Assembly (NCBI GenBank): GCA_015258715.1
Contig: JABZHR010000008.1
Location: forward strand, 1 to 43,722
Length of the DNA: 43,722 bases
Direction: 5' to 3'
From: Atopobium sp.
Lineage (GTDB): Bacteria > Actinomycetota > Coriobacteriia > Coriobacteriales > Atopobiaceae
Part shown: in pieces, positions 31,407 through 40,392 of the stretch
How the letters are laid out: each line of letters begins with the position of its first letter
Numbering within the stretch: position 1 is the first letter of the stretch
Program-made: the position numbers and the translations under genes
Notes under the pieces: model-generated
Told to the model about the DNA's origin: nothing
The model's database searches: none
Seen by the model: the letters and a program-made list of their open reading frames with translations, nothing else

Positions 31407-32702
31407 TCACTTCTTCTCGTCGAGCTTCGTGTTGATCTCGTTGAGGGTCTTCAGGATCTGGTCCTCCTTGTAGGAGACGTCCTTCAGCCAACCAACGATA
31501 GGACCGTCGAAACGGCGCCCAGCGATGCCGGCACCAGTCTGGTCGGAAACCTCGACGAGGCGGTCCTTGATCTCAGAAAGCAGATCGGTGGCGTATGACA
31601 CTTCGAGTTCCTCTCCGCCGTCGCTCGTGCCCTGAGACGGACGGCCTTTGTTGTACCAGTAGCGGCATGCATCGGAGAACGGCACACCGTACGCTTCATA
31701 GGACCCGTACATGGTCCCGGAGTTGTAGCGGGACCCCACTCGGCGGAGGTCCTCGTAGGAATCACCCTCGGCCTCGATAAGACCCTTGAGGATGGAGCAC
31801 CCAACCTCGGCCGACTTCTGCGGATCCCACCAAGCTCGGTCGGGGTCATTGATGAAGTAGCCGTTGTAGGTGATCTGAAGCGGGCCGACCCCGTTCGAGG
31901 TGCCCCACTCAGAGACGATGGGCCAGAAGTAGTTCTTGAAGTTGTGCTCCGTGACCTCGCCCCAGCCCGAGCAGGCACCTCCGGCGTCGTGGCCGTAGAT
32001 ATTGGCGCCCTCCTCGCCAGTCTCAACCTTCAGGCAACCGAGAGCGGCCCACCAAGGACATCCTGTAGCATCAGCGGCGCGAAGAACGGCTTGCTGAATG
32101 GAGGTCCCGGAGGATGACTCGGCGTGTGAGGGAGCCGAGCCGCCGTGGTTGTCCCGCCGGCGAAGGCAGTGGGTCCAGGATGCGGACTGAGTATACATAT
32201 GCTCGTCGTAGAGCACGGATCGGACCTCTTTGTTGGTCTGGTCCCCCATGTAACCGTCGGTGCTTCCGTCCTCAGCGATCCATGCCTCGGAAAGAATCGT
32301 TGGGTTAAGGGCGGTCACCATGGCAACGTGGCCGTTCTCGCCGGAAGGGTCCTCTTTGAGAACGATGTCGCCGATCTCGAATCCACCGTCCGGCTCGTTA
32401 CCAGTCCAGGAATCTGAGATGTCGGCGAAGTTTCGCTGAAGGCACTCCTCCCGAAGGGACCCGGTCCAGGTCGACCGGGGGAAATAGCCGGCAGTGAAGG
32501 GCTCGCCCCACTCGTGATGAGCCGCGAGGTTGTAGCATCCTGCGACGAGAGCCGAACAGTCGGCGTTGGCGGGCGGATTGACGAGCCAGCCGTCCCAGTC
32601 GGACCGATCGTAGAAGGTCCAGCGATCTGGCTGCGAGTAGCCGACATCAGCGACGTCGGCGTAGTACCTGGCGCAGGATGCTGCGTATTGAGATACAGTC
32701 AT
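31407..32702 (-). CDS. two-domain endolysin (NlpC/P60-CHAP-like plus lysozyme-like)
   Basis: A 431-residue lytic enzyme. Residues about 1-185: a cysteine peptidase with ADCSALV (C49) and GHVAMVT (H125). A Ser/His-rich linker follows near 186-200. Residues about 200-345: a lysozyme or transglycosylase-like domain with LKVETGEEG (E227) and GPLQITY (273-279). The C-terminal helical tail (SEIKDRLVEVSDQTG, then LKTLNEINTKLDEKK) looks like a coiled coil. It lies far from the holins and among tail genes, so it may be a virion-associated enzyme rather than, or as well as, the lysis enzyme. ATG at 32702 with AAAGGTCAAA upstream. Confidence 0.8.
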   Translation of the reverse strand: MTVSQYAASCARYYADVADVGYSQPDRWTFYDRSDWDGWLVNPPANADCSALVAGCYNLAAHHEWGEPFTAGYFPRSTWTGSLREECLQRNFADISDSWTGNEPDGGFEIGDIVLKEDPSGENGHVAMVTALNPTILSEAWIAEDGSTDGYMGDQTNKEVRSVLYDEHMYTQSASWTHCLRRRDNHGGSAPSHAESSSGTSIQQAVLRAADATGCPWWAALGCLKVETGEEGANIYGHDAGGACSGWGEVTEHNFKNYFWPIVSEWGTSNGVGPLQITYNGYFINDPDRAWWDPQKSAEVGCSILKGLIEAEGDSYEDLRRVGSRYNSGTMYGSYEAYGVPFSDACRYWYNKGRPSQGTSDGGEELEVSYATDLLSEIKDRLVEVSDQTGAGIAGRRFDGPIVGWLKDVSYKEDQILKTLNEINTKLDEKK

Positions 32703-32711
32703 TTTGACCTT

Positions 32712-33098
32712 TCAGACGTAAGGCCGCTTGGGGAAATTTCGACAAGCTACTTCGTGGTAAGTCCTATAGATTTGCTTCAATCCTGATAGGGAGATGGGTG
32801 AACAACCCATGAGCGCAGCCAAGCTGTAGTGCTGACCCGGATCAAGAGCCACGACCCGTTCCTCGTGGAATCCGGCGGAGTCGACCGTGACCTTGAACAA
32901 AGTTCGGTCGCTGCACTCGACTTCCCATACGGGCATCTTATCGAAAGCATACTCGGTAAACGCATGTGCTAGAAGGTCGTGCGTTACGCATTCGGCTGGA
33001 ATGAAGCCGAATATCACCCGAGGATACAGCGAGGGGTCGCCCGGGATGTCGTTGAGAATCAGATCTTGGCGAATGTGGGCGTGTACGTCGTTATCCAT
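32712..33098 (-). CDS. hypothetical protein, 128 residues
   Basis: Starts MDNDVHAHIRQDL. I chose ATG at 33098, which overlaps the upstream stop; a longer reading crosses the upstream gene. It contains YPRVIFGFIPAECVTHDLL and a Cys-rich second half. No family recognised, but its place suggests a virion or lysis-linked role. Confidence 0.65.
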   Translation of the reverse strand: MDNDVHAHIRQDLILNDIPGDPSLYPRVIFGFIPAECVTHDLLAHAFTEYAFDKMPVWEVECSDRTLFKVTVDSAGFHEERVVALDPGQHYSLAALMGCSPISLSGLKQIYRTYHEVACRNFPKRPYV

Positions 33099-33708
33099 TA
33101 GAATTCTCGATTGGAGCAGCGACGATCGGGACAATCCTGGCCCCCACGGCCTTGATGTAAAAGACTACTGTGTTATTGGGACGAACCTCAATCATGGACC
33201 CGTCGATGGACCCGTCGCCCTTGGGGAACGGGAAGCAGCTTCGGGTCTTCACCTGGAATGCCGCCGGTATATCGACAAGTTTGCGTTCAACGTTGAGGTC
33301 CCCGTTGAACGTGGCTCCTTGCCATCCGTCGCCCTTGAGTCGGATGTAGATCATCCCCGCCATGACTCGATACTGGTAGGAGCCAGCTCCTTCACCGGAT
33401 GTGATCTCTTGCCAGCCAGTGTCGAAAGTCCCGTATCCAGAAGCAGCCCTGGAGTTGAACCAGACAACCTTCTCGGGCATGGACTCTTTGAGGTCGATCA
33501 TCTTCTGATCCGAGGAACCATCCTTTCGGACGACCCGAACCAGGGCCTTGGATCCCTCGTAGAAGGGGACGTCCAGCTCGAAGTTGGGATCTGCGCCCAG
33601 GGTGATCGAAGCGTCGGTGACCCCATTACTGGGGGAGATGTAGACGGTACTAAACGGACTGGCCTCTCCCCGAACTTTGCCGTGGAGAAGAGGAGTGACA
33701 CCAGGCAT
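33091..33708 (-). CDS. fibre-like protein, 205 residues
   Basis: The C-terminal half (YQYRVMAGMIYIRLKGDGW and IEVRPNNTVVFYI) resembles the beta-sandwich heads of tail fibres and phage adhesins. The N-terminal half (TVYISPSNGVTD, then NFELDVPFYEG) looks like a beta-domain. It follows the chaperone-type gene, and may be a head or tail decoration protein. Function uncertain. Confidence 0.6.
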   Translation of the reverse strand: MPGVTPLLHGKVRGEASPFSTVYISPSNGVTDASITLGADPNFELDVPFYEGSKALVRVVRKDGSSDQKMIDLKESMPEKVVWFNSRAASGYGTFDTGWQEITSGEGAGSYQYRVMAGMIYIRLKGDGWQGATFNGDLNVERKLVDIPAAFQVKTRSCFPFPKGDGSIDGSMIEVRPNNTVVFYIKAVGARIVPIVAAPIENSNG

Positions 33709-33709
33709 G

Positions 33710-34249
33710 CTAACCTCTTGAGTTGTACTTGGCCCGTCTCGCCGCGTTCAGAGCCTGATTCTGTCGAAGCGTGGCGGCGGTCGACATCTTCTTGTCGGGT
33801 TGGTTCTTGACGTTACACACTCGAATGAGTGTGAGAAGTCTATGAAGGTGCCAGTGCTGGCACTCGAACGGAATCTGGAGAGCGACCATCCAGTAGTAGA
33901 CCAGCTCCGACGTAATGGTGTTTCGGCTGGGGCTAGATCCCTCGGCTTCCACGAATGTGGTGGCCGTCATCGAATCCTCGATGTACTCTCGAATCCGTTT
34001 CACGTTCTCCATGGACAAGTGCGAGTAGACGACGGGGTCGACGTCATTCAGGGTCATACACTTGATGTAGTCCAGGACCTGCTCTTCAGTGAGCTTCTCG
34101 TTGCCGATGTACGGGATGTGCCATTTGGACTCCCATTTTGACAGAGCGACGAGACTGTGCTCCAGCTCGAGGTCGCCCTCGAACCCGTTGATGAACTCGT
34201 TACGATCCTCGTCATAGAGCTCATCCCCAACGACGTGAATCGTCAGCAT
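33710..34249 (-). CDS. tail assembly chaperone-type protein
   Basis: A 179-residue protein with LELEHSLVALSKWESKWHIP, LDYIKCMTLNDV, CQHWHLHRLLTLIRVCN and a basic C-terminus ending ARRAKYNSRG. The pattern matches a protein found after the major tail protein in many Gram-positive siphoviruses and labelled tail assembly chaperone. I chose ATG at 34249 (GAGGAACGA upstream) over a longer reading with no ribosome site. The frameshift product expected in such chaperones is not obvious here, and the tape measure is far away. Confidence 0.72.
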   Translation of the reverse strand: MLTIHVVGDELYDEDRNEFINGFEGDLELEHSLVALSKWESKWHIPYIGNEKLTEEQVLDYIKCMTLNDVDPVVYSHLSMENVKRIREYIEDSMTATTFVEAEGSSPSRNTITSELVYYWMVALQIPFECQHWHLHRLLTLIRVCNVKNQPDKKMSTAATLRQNQALNAARRAKYNSRG

Positions 34250-34268
34250 TCGTTCCTCCCTGGAGTCA

Positions 34269-34302
34269 CCACGGACCCCGGAGCGCATCACGGGGTCCGT
34301 GG
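34269..34302 (-). other. 12-bp perfect hairpin after the major tail protein gene
   Basis: CCACGGACCCCG (34269-34280) pairs perfectly with CGGGGTCCGTGG (34291-34302), loop of 10. It sits between the major tail protein stop and the next ribosome binding site. No T-run follows, so it may protect the 3' end of the abundant tail message or reduce read-through. Confidence 0.75.
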
Positions 34303-34308
34303 GAGTTA

Positions 34309-34968
34309 TCAGCCAGCGGCCTTGACGGCAGCGATGACCTCGTCGGGGGTCGGGAGCTTGGCGTCGTTGGCGCCGTCGCCCCAGATCAGCTTCTCGATAG
34401 CGGTCATGCCGTTCTTGCCGATGACGCTGGAGTCGAGGGTGACGACACAGGTCGGCTTATGGTCGGTAACGTTCACCGGGGTACCCTTGAAGGACCACGA
34501 GAAGGTGATCGCCTCAGGGGAATCGTTGATCGTACCGTAGGACCGCTCCGAGGGGGAGGCGGCCAGACCGTACAGAAGGTGCAGCTTGTAGCCGTAGTTG
34601 TTCTTCTGCTGGTCGTTACCCTTGATGGTGCGGTATGCCAGGCCGAAGGAGGAACGCTCCTGCTGACCGATGACGACCTTGTCGACAATGGCCGAGCCGT
34701 CACACTGGAGCCACTCGTCCGGGTAGGTGTAGGCCTCGATCTTGCCCTCGAACGTCTCCGCAGAGGTCAAAGAGAGGTACTTGATGTTGTCCGCGTACAG
34801 GTCAGTCTGCTCTGCACCAGACGGGGTCTCGGTCACGTTGGTGAGACCCGACCAGGCGACACCCTTGCTGTAAGCGCCAGTAGCGGGGTTGACGGGAAAG
34901 AGGACCCCACGGTCCACACCAGTCTCATAGAACTTCTTGCCCGTCTCGTCCCATGTAAGGACTGCCAT
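34309..34968 (-). CDS. major tail protein
   Basis: A 219-residue protein with VLTWDETGKKFYETGVDRGVL near the start, a central FGLAYRTIKGND element and a C-terminal domain. The composition and order (after the tail terminator, before the chaperone) match the tail tube proteins of siphoviruses. ATG at 34968 with AAGGAGTATAG upstream. Confidence 0.8.
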   Translation of the reverse strand: MAVLTWDETGKKFYETGVDRGVLFPVNPATGAYSKGVAWSGLTNVTETPSGAEQTDLYADNIKYLSLTSAETFEGKIEAYTYPDEWLQCDGSAIVDKVVIGQQERSSFGLAYRTIKGNDQQKNNYGYKLHLLYGLAASPSERSYGTINDSPEAITFSWSFKGTPVNVTDHKPTCVVTLDSSVIGKNGMTAIEKLIWGDGANDAKLPTPDEVIAAVKAAG

Positions 34969-35280
34969 CTATACTCCTTGGTAGATGTTGAACACGTCGT
35001 GATGAAGGTTGTGCGAGACGAAGTGCCTCTCGAAGGTGCACATGGGCATGCCAGCTAGGACGTCCAGCACCGGTTCATCGGGATTCCTGCTGATGAGGGT
35101 GACCGAATAACGCGGCGTGTACATCCAGTTGGCGTTGTCCCCGAACTTCGAGTCGGCTCGACTCCGTTCGTACACGATGCACGGGTAGGTGAGCTGGACG
35201 GACTCCGGGGGTTGGAAGTAGACGTTCCTAGAGCCCAGCGCTTCGACGAGTTTGTTGTGGAACTCAAGGCGTTGGGCCAT
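34969..35280 (-). CDS. tail terminator protein
   Basis: A 103-residue protein with NVYFQPPESVQLTYPCIVYE and FVSHNLHHDVFNIYQ, the pattern of phage tail terminator/minor tail proteins of this group. It overlaps the head closure gene by 17 bases. Its place between head closure and major tail proteins supports the call. Confidence 0.8.
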   Translation of the reverse strand: MAQRLEFHNKLVEALGSRNVYFQPPESVQLTYPCIVYERSRADSKFGDNANWMYTPRYSVTLISRNPDEPVLDVLAGMPMCTFERHFVSHNLHHDVFNIYQGV

Positions 35281-35587
35281 TGTACACCTCTCCGAGGTTG
35301 AGGATGAGACGGGGGCGGCGGACCTCCACGTTTGTGACGACCCAGCGCGCCCCCATCCACCTCACATACTTGATGGCGAAGAAGTTCTCCTCGGCGTAAG
35401 AGTCGGCCAAGATGGAGATCTCGTTGTTGAGTCGGAGATTCTGAAGAACCTTCGGCTCGCTGTCGTACTGCTTCTGGGAACGGTTCACGTCCCCGTAGTA
35501 CTCCCTCTCCGTGATCTTGTCCTCGAACACTCCCGGCGTTGTCTCGACGGCGTGTCCGTAACCTATGCTTCCGAAGAATCTTGCCAT
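35264..35587 (-). CDS. head closure or head-tail joining protein
   Basis: A 107-residue protein with GYGHAVETTPGVFEDKITE, YYGDVNR and VTNVEVRRPRLILNLG. The pattern matches head-tail adaptors that follow the capsid gene in related phages. Confidence 0.78.
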   Translation of the reverse strand: MARFFGSIGYGHAVETTPGVFEDKITEREYYGDVNRSQKQYDSEPKVLQNLRLNNEISILADSYAEENFFAIKYVRWMGARWVVTNVEVRRPRLILNLGEVYNGPTP

Positions 35588-35597
35588 TTTGACCGGA

Positions 35598-37364
35598 TCA
35601 GGCCGTAGCCTTCTCGATGACGATCGCGGACTTGTACTTCGTCAGCGAGCCCGAGCAACGAGCCTCCAGCAGGTACTTCTGCTGGTTGAAGTCGATGTCG
35701 AACTGCTCGAAGAAGGAGGTCTCGCCGCCCTTGTCCGCACCCAGGGTGTAGTCCTGCATGTTGACAATGATGCCAAGCAGGTTCTGGGTCTTTCCGCCGA
35801 CCTCGCGCTTGGCGCCCTCCATGACCTCAACCTCGATGACATCCGAGACGTTCAGGGCGTTGGCAACGGCCTGCTTGGTCTCGTAGATGTAACGCTGGTT
35901 AATGTCCTTGATCTCGAGCATGTCGCAGACGAAGGCGTTCGTGGTGAACAGAACCGGCATACCGGAGCCCTTGTAGAACTTCCGGGACCGACGAACGGCG
36001 TCGATGATGTCCGGAGTCTTGGCGTCCTTGTCGATCAAGACCTTGTGGGAGAACAGCTCGTCATCCTTCCAGATAGGACGGATGTTGGTCTCCTTGATCT
36101 TGTCGGGGTTAGACACCTCACGACCGTCACCGATCAGGACGGCGCGAGCGAGCTCCTCCTCGAGGGCGAGGCGCAGGTTCTGCTGCATCCAGGCGACGAC
36201 ATTGAACGTGGTGATGTCAAGGACATCGTCACGGTCGATCTTCGTCTTGTTGTAGACAGTCGTCGGCTCGGTCTTCCGGTTGGCGACCTCGTAGACAACG
36301 TCCTTCTTGCGGCTGGCCTTGACGTAGCCCTTGGCCCGCAGGTCGTCGGCGGTCAGGTTGGACCACTGAGTCTTGACGCGGGAGAAGGGCGAGTGCTTGG
36401 CGCCCTGGAGAACCTTGGAAACCCAAGAGTTCTCGCGCATGATGCGCTGGGGCTCCGGGTCCAGGTTGGTGGCGTCCGGGAACAGCAGCTCCGGGTTCTT
36501 GATACCGTAGTCCGCGGCGTGAGCCAGGACCGCGGTGCGGAGCGTCATGCCGGGCTGACGAGCCTCGGCGAAGATCTGCTCCTCATCGGCGTGAGAGAGG
36601 TGCGGGCCCATGTGGTTACGAGCGTCGCCCTCGAAGATGTTGGAATGCATCAGAGTATCACCCCCGGAGTCGCCGTGTTCGGCGTCCTCATCGTAGTCTT
36701 CGTCATAGTCCTCATCGAACTCTTCGTCCTCGTCGAAGTCCTCATCGCCGTCAACGTCACCGCTGATCTCCTCGATAAGGGCTGCAACTGCCAGACGCTG
36801 GTCTTCGTCGAGGGTCTCGAGGACATCGGCGACCGTGAGGTCGTCCTCGTCGTAAACCTCGTCTTCGTCCATGGATTCTGTGTCCTCCGTTGTTTCTCCG
36901 GAATCGTGCGAGAGCGTAAGGCCTGAGTAAATAACGGCCTCATCCTCGGACTCGGTCCATGAACCATCCGAGTGCTCCAGAGCAACGTTGTCGATCAAGG
37001 CGCCCGGGTTGGCCCCGGACAGGACCATGGAAACCTCTACGATGTTGCCGTGAATAACGTCAGCCCCTCGCTGGTCGAGGCGGTTGGCGTAGATCGAGAG
37101 AGCCTTGACGTCGCCGTGCTTCACGAGCTCCTTGGCGTTCTCGGCGCCGGGAGTGTCGTTAAAAGCGCAGTAGGCGTAAACACCCTCATTGCGATTCTCG
37201 AGCAGTGCGTGCCCGAGAACGTTGTCGACGGCGTTGTGCCCATGCTGCCACACAAGCGGCACGCGCTGGCCGTCATTCTCCTTGAACGCATTATGCTTGA
37301 TAGTGCGCCCATCGGAGCAGGTCAGGTCGTTCTTAGTGGCCCAGCCACTGAAGTCGAACTTCAT
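35598..37364 (-). CDS. fused prohead protease and HK97-type major capsid protein
   Basis: A 588-residue protein. Residues 1-130: protease domain with VPLVWQHGHN (H in the first strand) and ALSIYANRLDQ (likely catalytic Ser) and MVLSGANPGALID. Residues about 155-235: very acidic scaffold-like linker (EEFDEDYDEDYDEDAE). Residues about 275-588: HK97 fold capsid with RKKDVVYEVANRKTE and LARAVLIGDGRE. Cleavage near 236-260 would free the mature capsid. This is a known type of fusion. The region has very biased codons and lacks the AT-rich words seen elsewhere. Confidence 0.88.
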   Translation of the reverse strand: MKFDFSGWATKNDLTCSDGRTIKHNAFKENDGQRVPLVWQHGHNAVDNVLGHALLENRNEGVYAYCAFNDTPGAENAKELVKHGDVKALSIYANRLDQRGADVIHGNIVEVSMVLSGANPGALIDNVALEHSDGSWTESEDEAVIYSGLTLSHDSGETTEDTESMDEDEVYDEDDLTVADVLETLDEDQRLAVAALIEEISGDVDGDEDFDEDEEFDEDYDEDYDEDAEHGDSGGDTLMHSNIFEGDARNHMGPHLSHADEEQIFAEARQPGMTLRTAVLAHAADYGIKNPELLFPDATNLDPEPQRIMRENSWVSKVLQGAKHSPFSRVKTQWSNLTADDLRAKGYVKASRKKDVVYEVANRKTEPTTVYNKTKIDRDDVLDITTFNVVAWMQQNLRLALEEELARAVLIGDGREVSNPDKIKETNIRPIWKDDELFSHKVLIDKDAKTPDIIDAVRRSRKFYKGSGMPVLFTTNAFVCDMLEIKDINQRYIYETKQAVANALNVSDVIEVEVMEGAKREVGGKTQNLLGIIVNMQDYTLGADKGGETSFFEQFDIDFNQQKYLLEARCSGSLTKYKSAIVIEKATA

Positions 37365-38644
37365 CCTTCTCCTCTGACTTGGCTCATCGGCATGCTGAGC
37401 ACTGACTGAACATCCGGACCAGAGGCCGGAATATCCCCCTCGCCGTCCAGGGAGGTATCACCCATCTGAGGGTTGATGTTCGGGTTCTGCAACTGATCCG
37501 CCTGCTCGTTCGGGGACGGTGGAAGACCAATTCTCGTACGTGCCTCGTTCGGCGTGATGACCTGGTCCCTGAGCATGGTGTCCAGAGACGTGACGATCTG
37601 GCTCGGAGGAACGTTCTTGAACGGGTCGCGGATGTACTGCACGGCCTGACCCTGGGTGCGCGCGGTCTTCGTGAGGAAGGCCTTGCTCATCCCGTCGGCG
37701 AGTGCCGAGAGTACAGGCTCCACAGCCCGGTTCCAATAGTGCGTCCAGACGATCTCCGTCGCAGTGCCCTTGAAGACGTCCTCCGAAATACCCAGTCGAC
37801 TCATAAGCTCGGCGGTGAGGAACTTGATCTGATCGAGCAGGTTGTTCTCTGCCGGGCGGTTCAGCTGAGTAATCTTCTCGGACCCGTCGGTGTAGGCGAT
37901 CCCATGGCCGCCCTTGCCGAGCTGGTCCTCGATGGACTGAATGCGGTTCTCCGCCCGCTGTCGCATGGCCTCGGTCTTGACGACATAGGGCAGCTGGATG
38001 ATGATGTCCAACTTTCCGGTGTACGTCTTCTCGTCGGCCAGGTCCAGCATGGAGAGCTTGCGACTCAGTCGCTTGAGGGTCGAGTTCGGCTTGTTCATCA
38101 CCTCGTAGAGAGGATTCTCGATGATGGCGACGGTGCGCTTCGGCAGGATCACCCGCTCTTTGGTAGAGCGAGCCTGGTTGTAGACCTCAACCTCGACCTG
38201 CTCGGGGAACCACTGGGTGATTCGCCCGACTCGCAGTTGCTTGATGTCGAAGCTGTTATTGGTCCTCGGGTCCAGGTCGGACTCGACCGGAACGATCGCG
38301 ATGACGCCCTCATCGAACAGGGACAACACGGCATCTTGGATGAAAGCTCGGCCGCTCTGGTCGATGTTGGGCTCCAGCATCAGGCAGTCGTTCAGGGCTG
38401 ACCGCCGAACGCCAACAAACGTTCCATTTTGAGCTGTGTCGACATGTCGGATCGGCGTGGCGGACACGTCGATGGCGATCATGTTGAACAGCGACGAGAT
38501 GATCGACTTGTCCGCTGTCCATCCGAGAGCGAGCCGGTCGGCCCGTACGGAGTAGGACGGACCGAGGTGCGATCGATCGATGTCCCTGCCAGTGAAGGCG
38601 TTGTAGGCGTGCTGTAGTCTGTCTCGCAGTCCTATGTCCTTCAC
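37361..38644 (-). CDS. portal protein
   Basis: A 427-residue portal, with the usual N-terminal GLRDRLQHAYNAFTG and DAVLSLFDEGVIAIVPV, and a disordered Pro/Gln-rich C-terminus (about 390-427). The reading begins at GTG 38644, but AGGAGG lies so close to it that a different start is likely; the first residues after GGAGG TGAAGGAC read ATA-GGA-CTG, so an ATA or nearby start is possible. It overlaps the capsid gene by four bases. Confidence 0.82.
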   Translation of the reverse strand: MKDIGLRDRLQHAYNAFTGRDIDRSHLGPSYSVRADRLALGWTADKSIISSLFNMIAIDVSATPIRHVDTAQNGTFVGVRRSALNDCLMLEPNIDQSGRAFIQDAVLSLFDEGVIAIVPVESDLDPRTNNSFDIKQLRVGRITQWFPEQVEVEVYNQARSTKERVILPKRTVAIIENPLYEVMNKPNSTLKRLSRKLSMLDLADEKTYTGKLDIIIQLPYVVKTEAMRQRAENRIQSIEDQLGKGGHGIAYTDGSEKITQLNRPAENNLLDQIKFLTAELMSRLGISEDVFKGTATEIVWTHYWNRAVEPVLSALADGMSKAFLTKTARTQGQAVQYIRDPFKNVPPSQIVTSLDTMLRDQVITPNEARTRIGLPPSPNEQADQLQNPNINPQMGDTSLDGEGDIPASGPDVQSVLSMPMSQVRGEG

Positions 38645-38647
38645 CTC

Positions 38648-40390
38648 CTAGTCGAACATGTCCTTGTTGAGTTTGTAAGCGACCCAGGCGTCCATCAGGG
38701 CGGCGACTGAGTCGATCTTGTTCTCCCTTCGGGCCTTCAGGAGCTTGCGGTTACCGTTGGTGTCCTCCAGGGTGATGGCGTTCCCCATCGTGAAGGTCAT
38801 CATGGATTGGTCAAAGAGGAGCTTGCGATCCTCCGCCATGTCCTTGATCTCACCAAGGGGCACAGACTCAGTCCTGGCTCCCTGGATCACCTTCTCGATG
38901 CCGAACGGCCCGTTCTCGTTCTCCCAGCGAGTCACGAACTCCTTGGCGTTGTATGGGTCGAAGCCCAAGCAGCGCACGTCGTACTCGCAGTCTGCGATGA
39001 ACGCCTCGAGGTCCTCGTAGACGTTCATCATATCAAGAACCGTACCCTCGAGCACCATGAGCGAGCCCTCCTGCAGGAACTCCTCGTACTTCTGACGAGT
39101 GGCTCCAGGAAGGCGCAGCATGGTGCGCTCGGAAATGTAGCAGCGCGTCTTGACGCCAAATCTGCCCCGGCTGAGGGGGAACAAGAACGTGAAGGCGGTG
39201 AAGTCATCGCCTTGCGATAGGTCGACGCCGATGGAACAAGGCATACCCCAGAAGTCCTGACGGTTGTGCCGTAGGGTCTCCTCGTAGGTGAAGAAGTACG
39301 TGTACCCCTCCATGGGAATGCCGAACCTCTTGGCCAGAATATCGTTCCTAGCCGCAGGTACGTGCTCTGCCCGTTCGACGTCTCGCTGGTATGTCTCGTA
39401 GGAAACGGTGGCTCCAAGATTTGGCTGGGCCTTCAGCCAGGTCGACGGATCCCCGACCTCCTTGAGGTCATCGAGCCTGTAGTAGAAGATGGAAGTGTGG
39501 GGATCCGAGTACTCCCCTCGAAGAATGTTGAGGAGCTCCATCTTCATGTTGTCGCCGGCCGAGTTCCTGACAGTACCCTCCGAGGACACTGCCAGGATAA
39601 GCCAGTCGTCGACCTTAGACGCACCCTGCTCGATGGCACCAACCACGTCTTCGCGAATATCGCCCGAGAGCCATTCATCCACCGTGTTCATCTTGGTGCG
39701 GAGGCCCTGAAGCTTGTCGATCGACATGGGGCGAACCTCGAGCAGGCTGTTGGTCATGAAGTTTTCGATCCCCTTCTTGGTGGGGACGAGCTTCTGCCTA
39801 AGAGCGCGGCTGCCGGTCGTGTTCTGAAGAGACCCCTGAGTCATGAAATCGAACAGGGGGCCCTTGGCCCTTGTGATAGCGGTGCGGAAGGGTTGCATGA
39901 CCTCCTCGGCCTGCTTCATCGTCGGCGCGGTCGTCACCTGGTGGGTGGTCGACGTGTCGATTGTGAGGAAGTAGGCTTGAAGGAGGGTTTCATACAGAGA
40001 CTTCGCCCCGCCTCGGGCGACGATGATGTACTGCTTGTTGATGAGGCGCTGCTTCACCCGGCGTTTCTCGAAATGACCGCCGGCCGTCGTCTTGTTAGGA
40101 ACGTAGACCGATCGCTCGGTGAAGATCCACCATCCGAAGATCTGTTCAGCCCAGAGTTTGAAGCTCGGTAGGAGTCGAAGATCGGACCCGTCGGTAAGAG
40201 TCATCTCCGCTTCCGCGAAGCGGATGAACCCCTCCACAGCGTCGCTATCGTAATAAAAGCCGGGATTGCGAATCCGATCATCGATCCGGTTCATCTCCAT
40301 CTCGATCTCCTTGCAGATCGGAATACGACCTGCGAGGACATCATCTCTGAACTCAGCGTAATATCGCGGGGTAGCGGTATTAGAGAGCAT
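38648..40390 (-). CDS. large terminase subunit
   Basis: A 580-residue packaging ATPase and nuclease. Deviant Walker A ARGGAKS (125-131), motif II VDEW (237-240), and the nuclease domain with GVDLSQGDDF (D390, D395) and LGFDPYN (D478). It acts with the portal to fill the prohead. Gene order small terminase, HNH, connector, basic proteins, large terminase, portal. Confidence 0.88.
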   Translation of the reverse strand: MLSNTATPRYYAEFRDDVLAGRIPICKEIEMEMNRIDDRIRNPGFYYDSDAVEGFIRFAEAEMTLTDGSDLRLLPSFKLWAEQIFGWWIFTERSVYVPNKTTAGGHFEKRRVKQRLINKQYIIVARGGAKSLYETLLQAYFLTIDTSTTHQVTTAPTMKQAEEVMQPFRTAITRAKGPLFDFMTQGSLQNTTGSRALRQKLVPTKKGIENFMTNSLLEVRPMSIDKLQGLRTKMNTVDEWLSGDIREDVVGAIEQGASKVDDWLILAVSSEGTVRNSAGDNMKMELLNILRGEYSDPHTSIFYYRLDDLKEVGDPSTWLKAQPNLGATVSYETYQRDVERAEHVPAARNDILAKRFGIPMEGYTYFFTYEETLRHNRQDFWGMPCSIGVDLSQGDDFTAFTFLFPLSRGRFGVKTRCYISERTMLRLPGATRQKYEEFLQEGSLMVLEGTVLDMMNVYEDLEAFIADCEYDVRCLGFDPYNAKEFVTRWENENGPFGIEKVIQGARTESVPLGEIKDMAEDRKLLFDQSMMTFTMGNAITLEDTNGNRKLLKARRENKIDSVAALMDAWVAYKLNKDMFD

Positions 40391-40392
40391 GG

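Noticed and set aside
35565..36926. Long plus-strand open frame of 453 codons opposite the capsid gene
   Set aside because: It mirrors the capsid codons exactly, is Leu/Val/Asp-rich, has no ribosome site, and the minus-strand gene has clear HK97 motifs.
37739..40171. Plus-strand open frames opposite portal and terminase
   Set aside because: Shadows of strongly supported packaging genes; no start signals.
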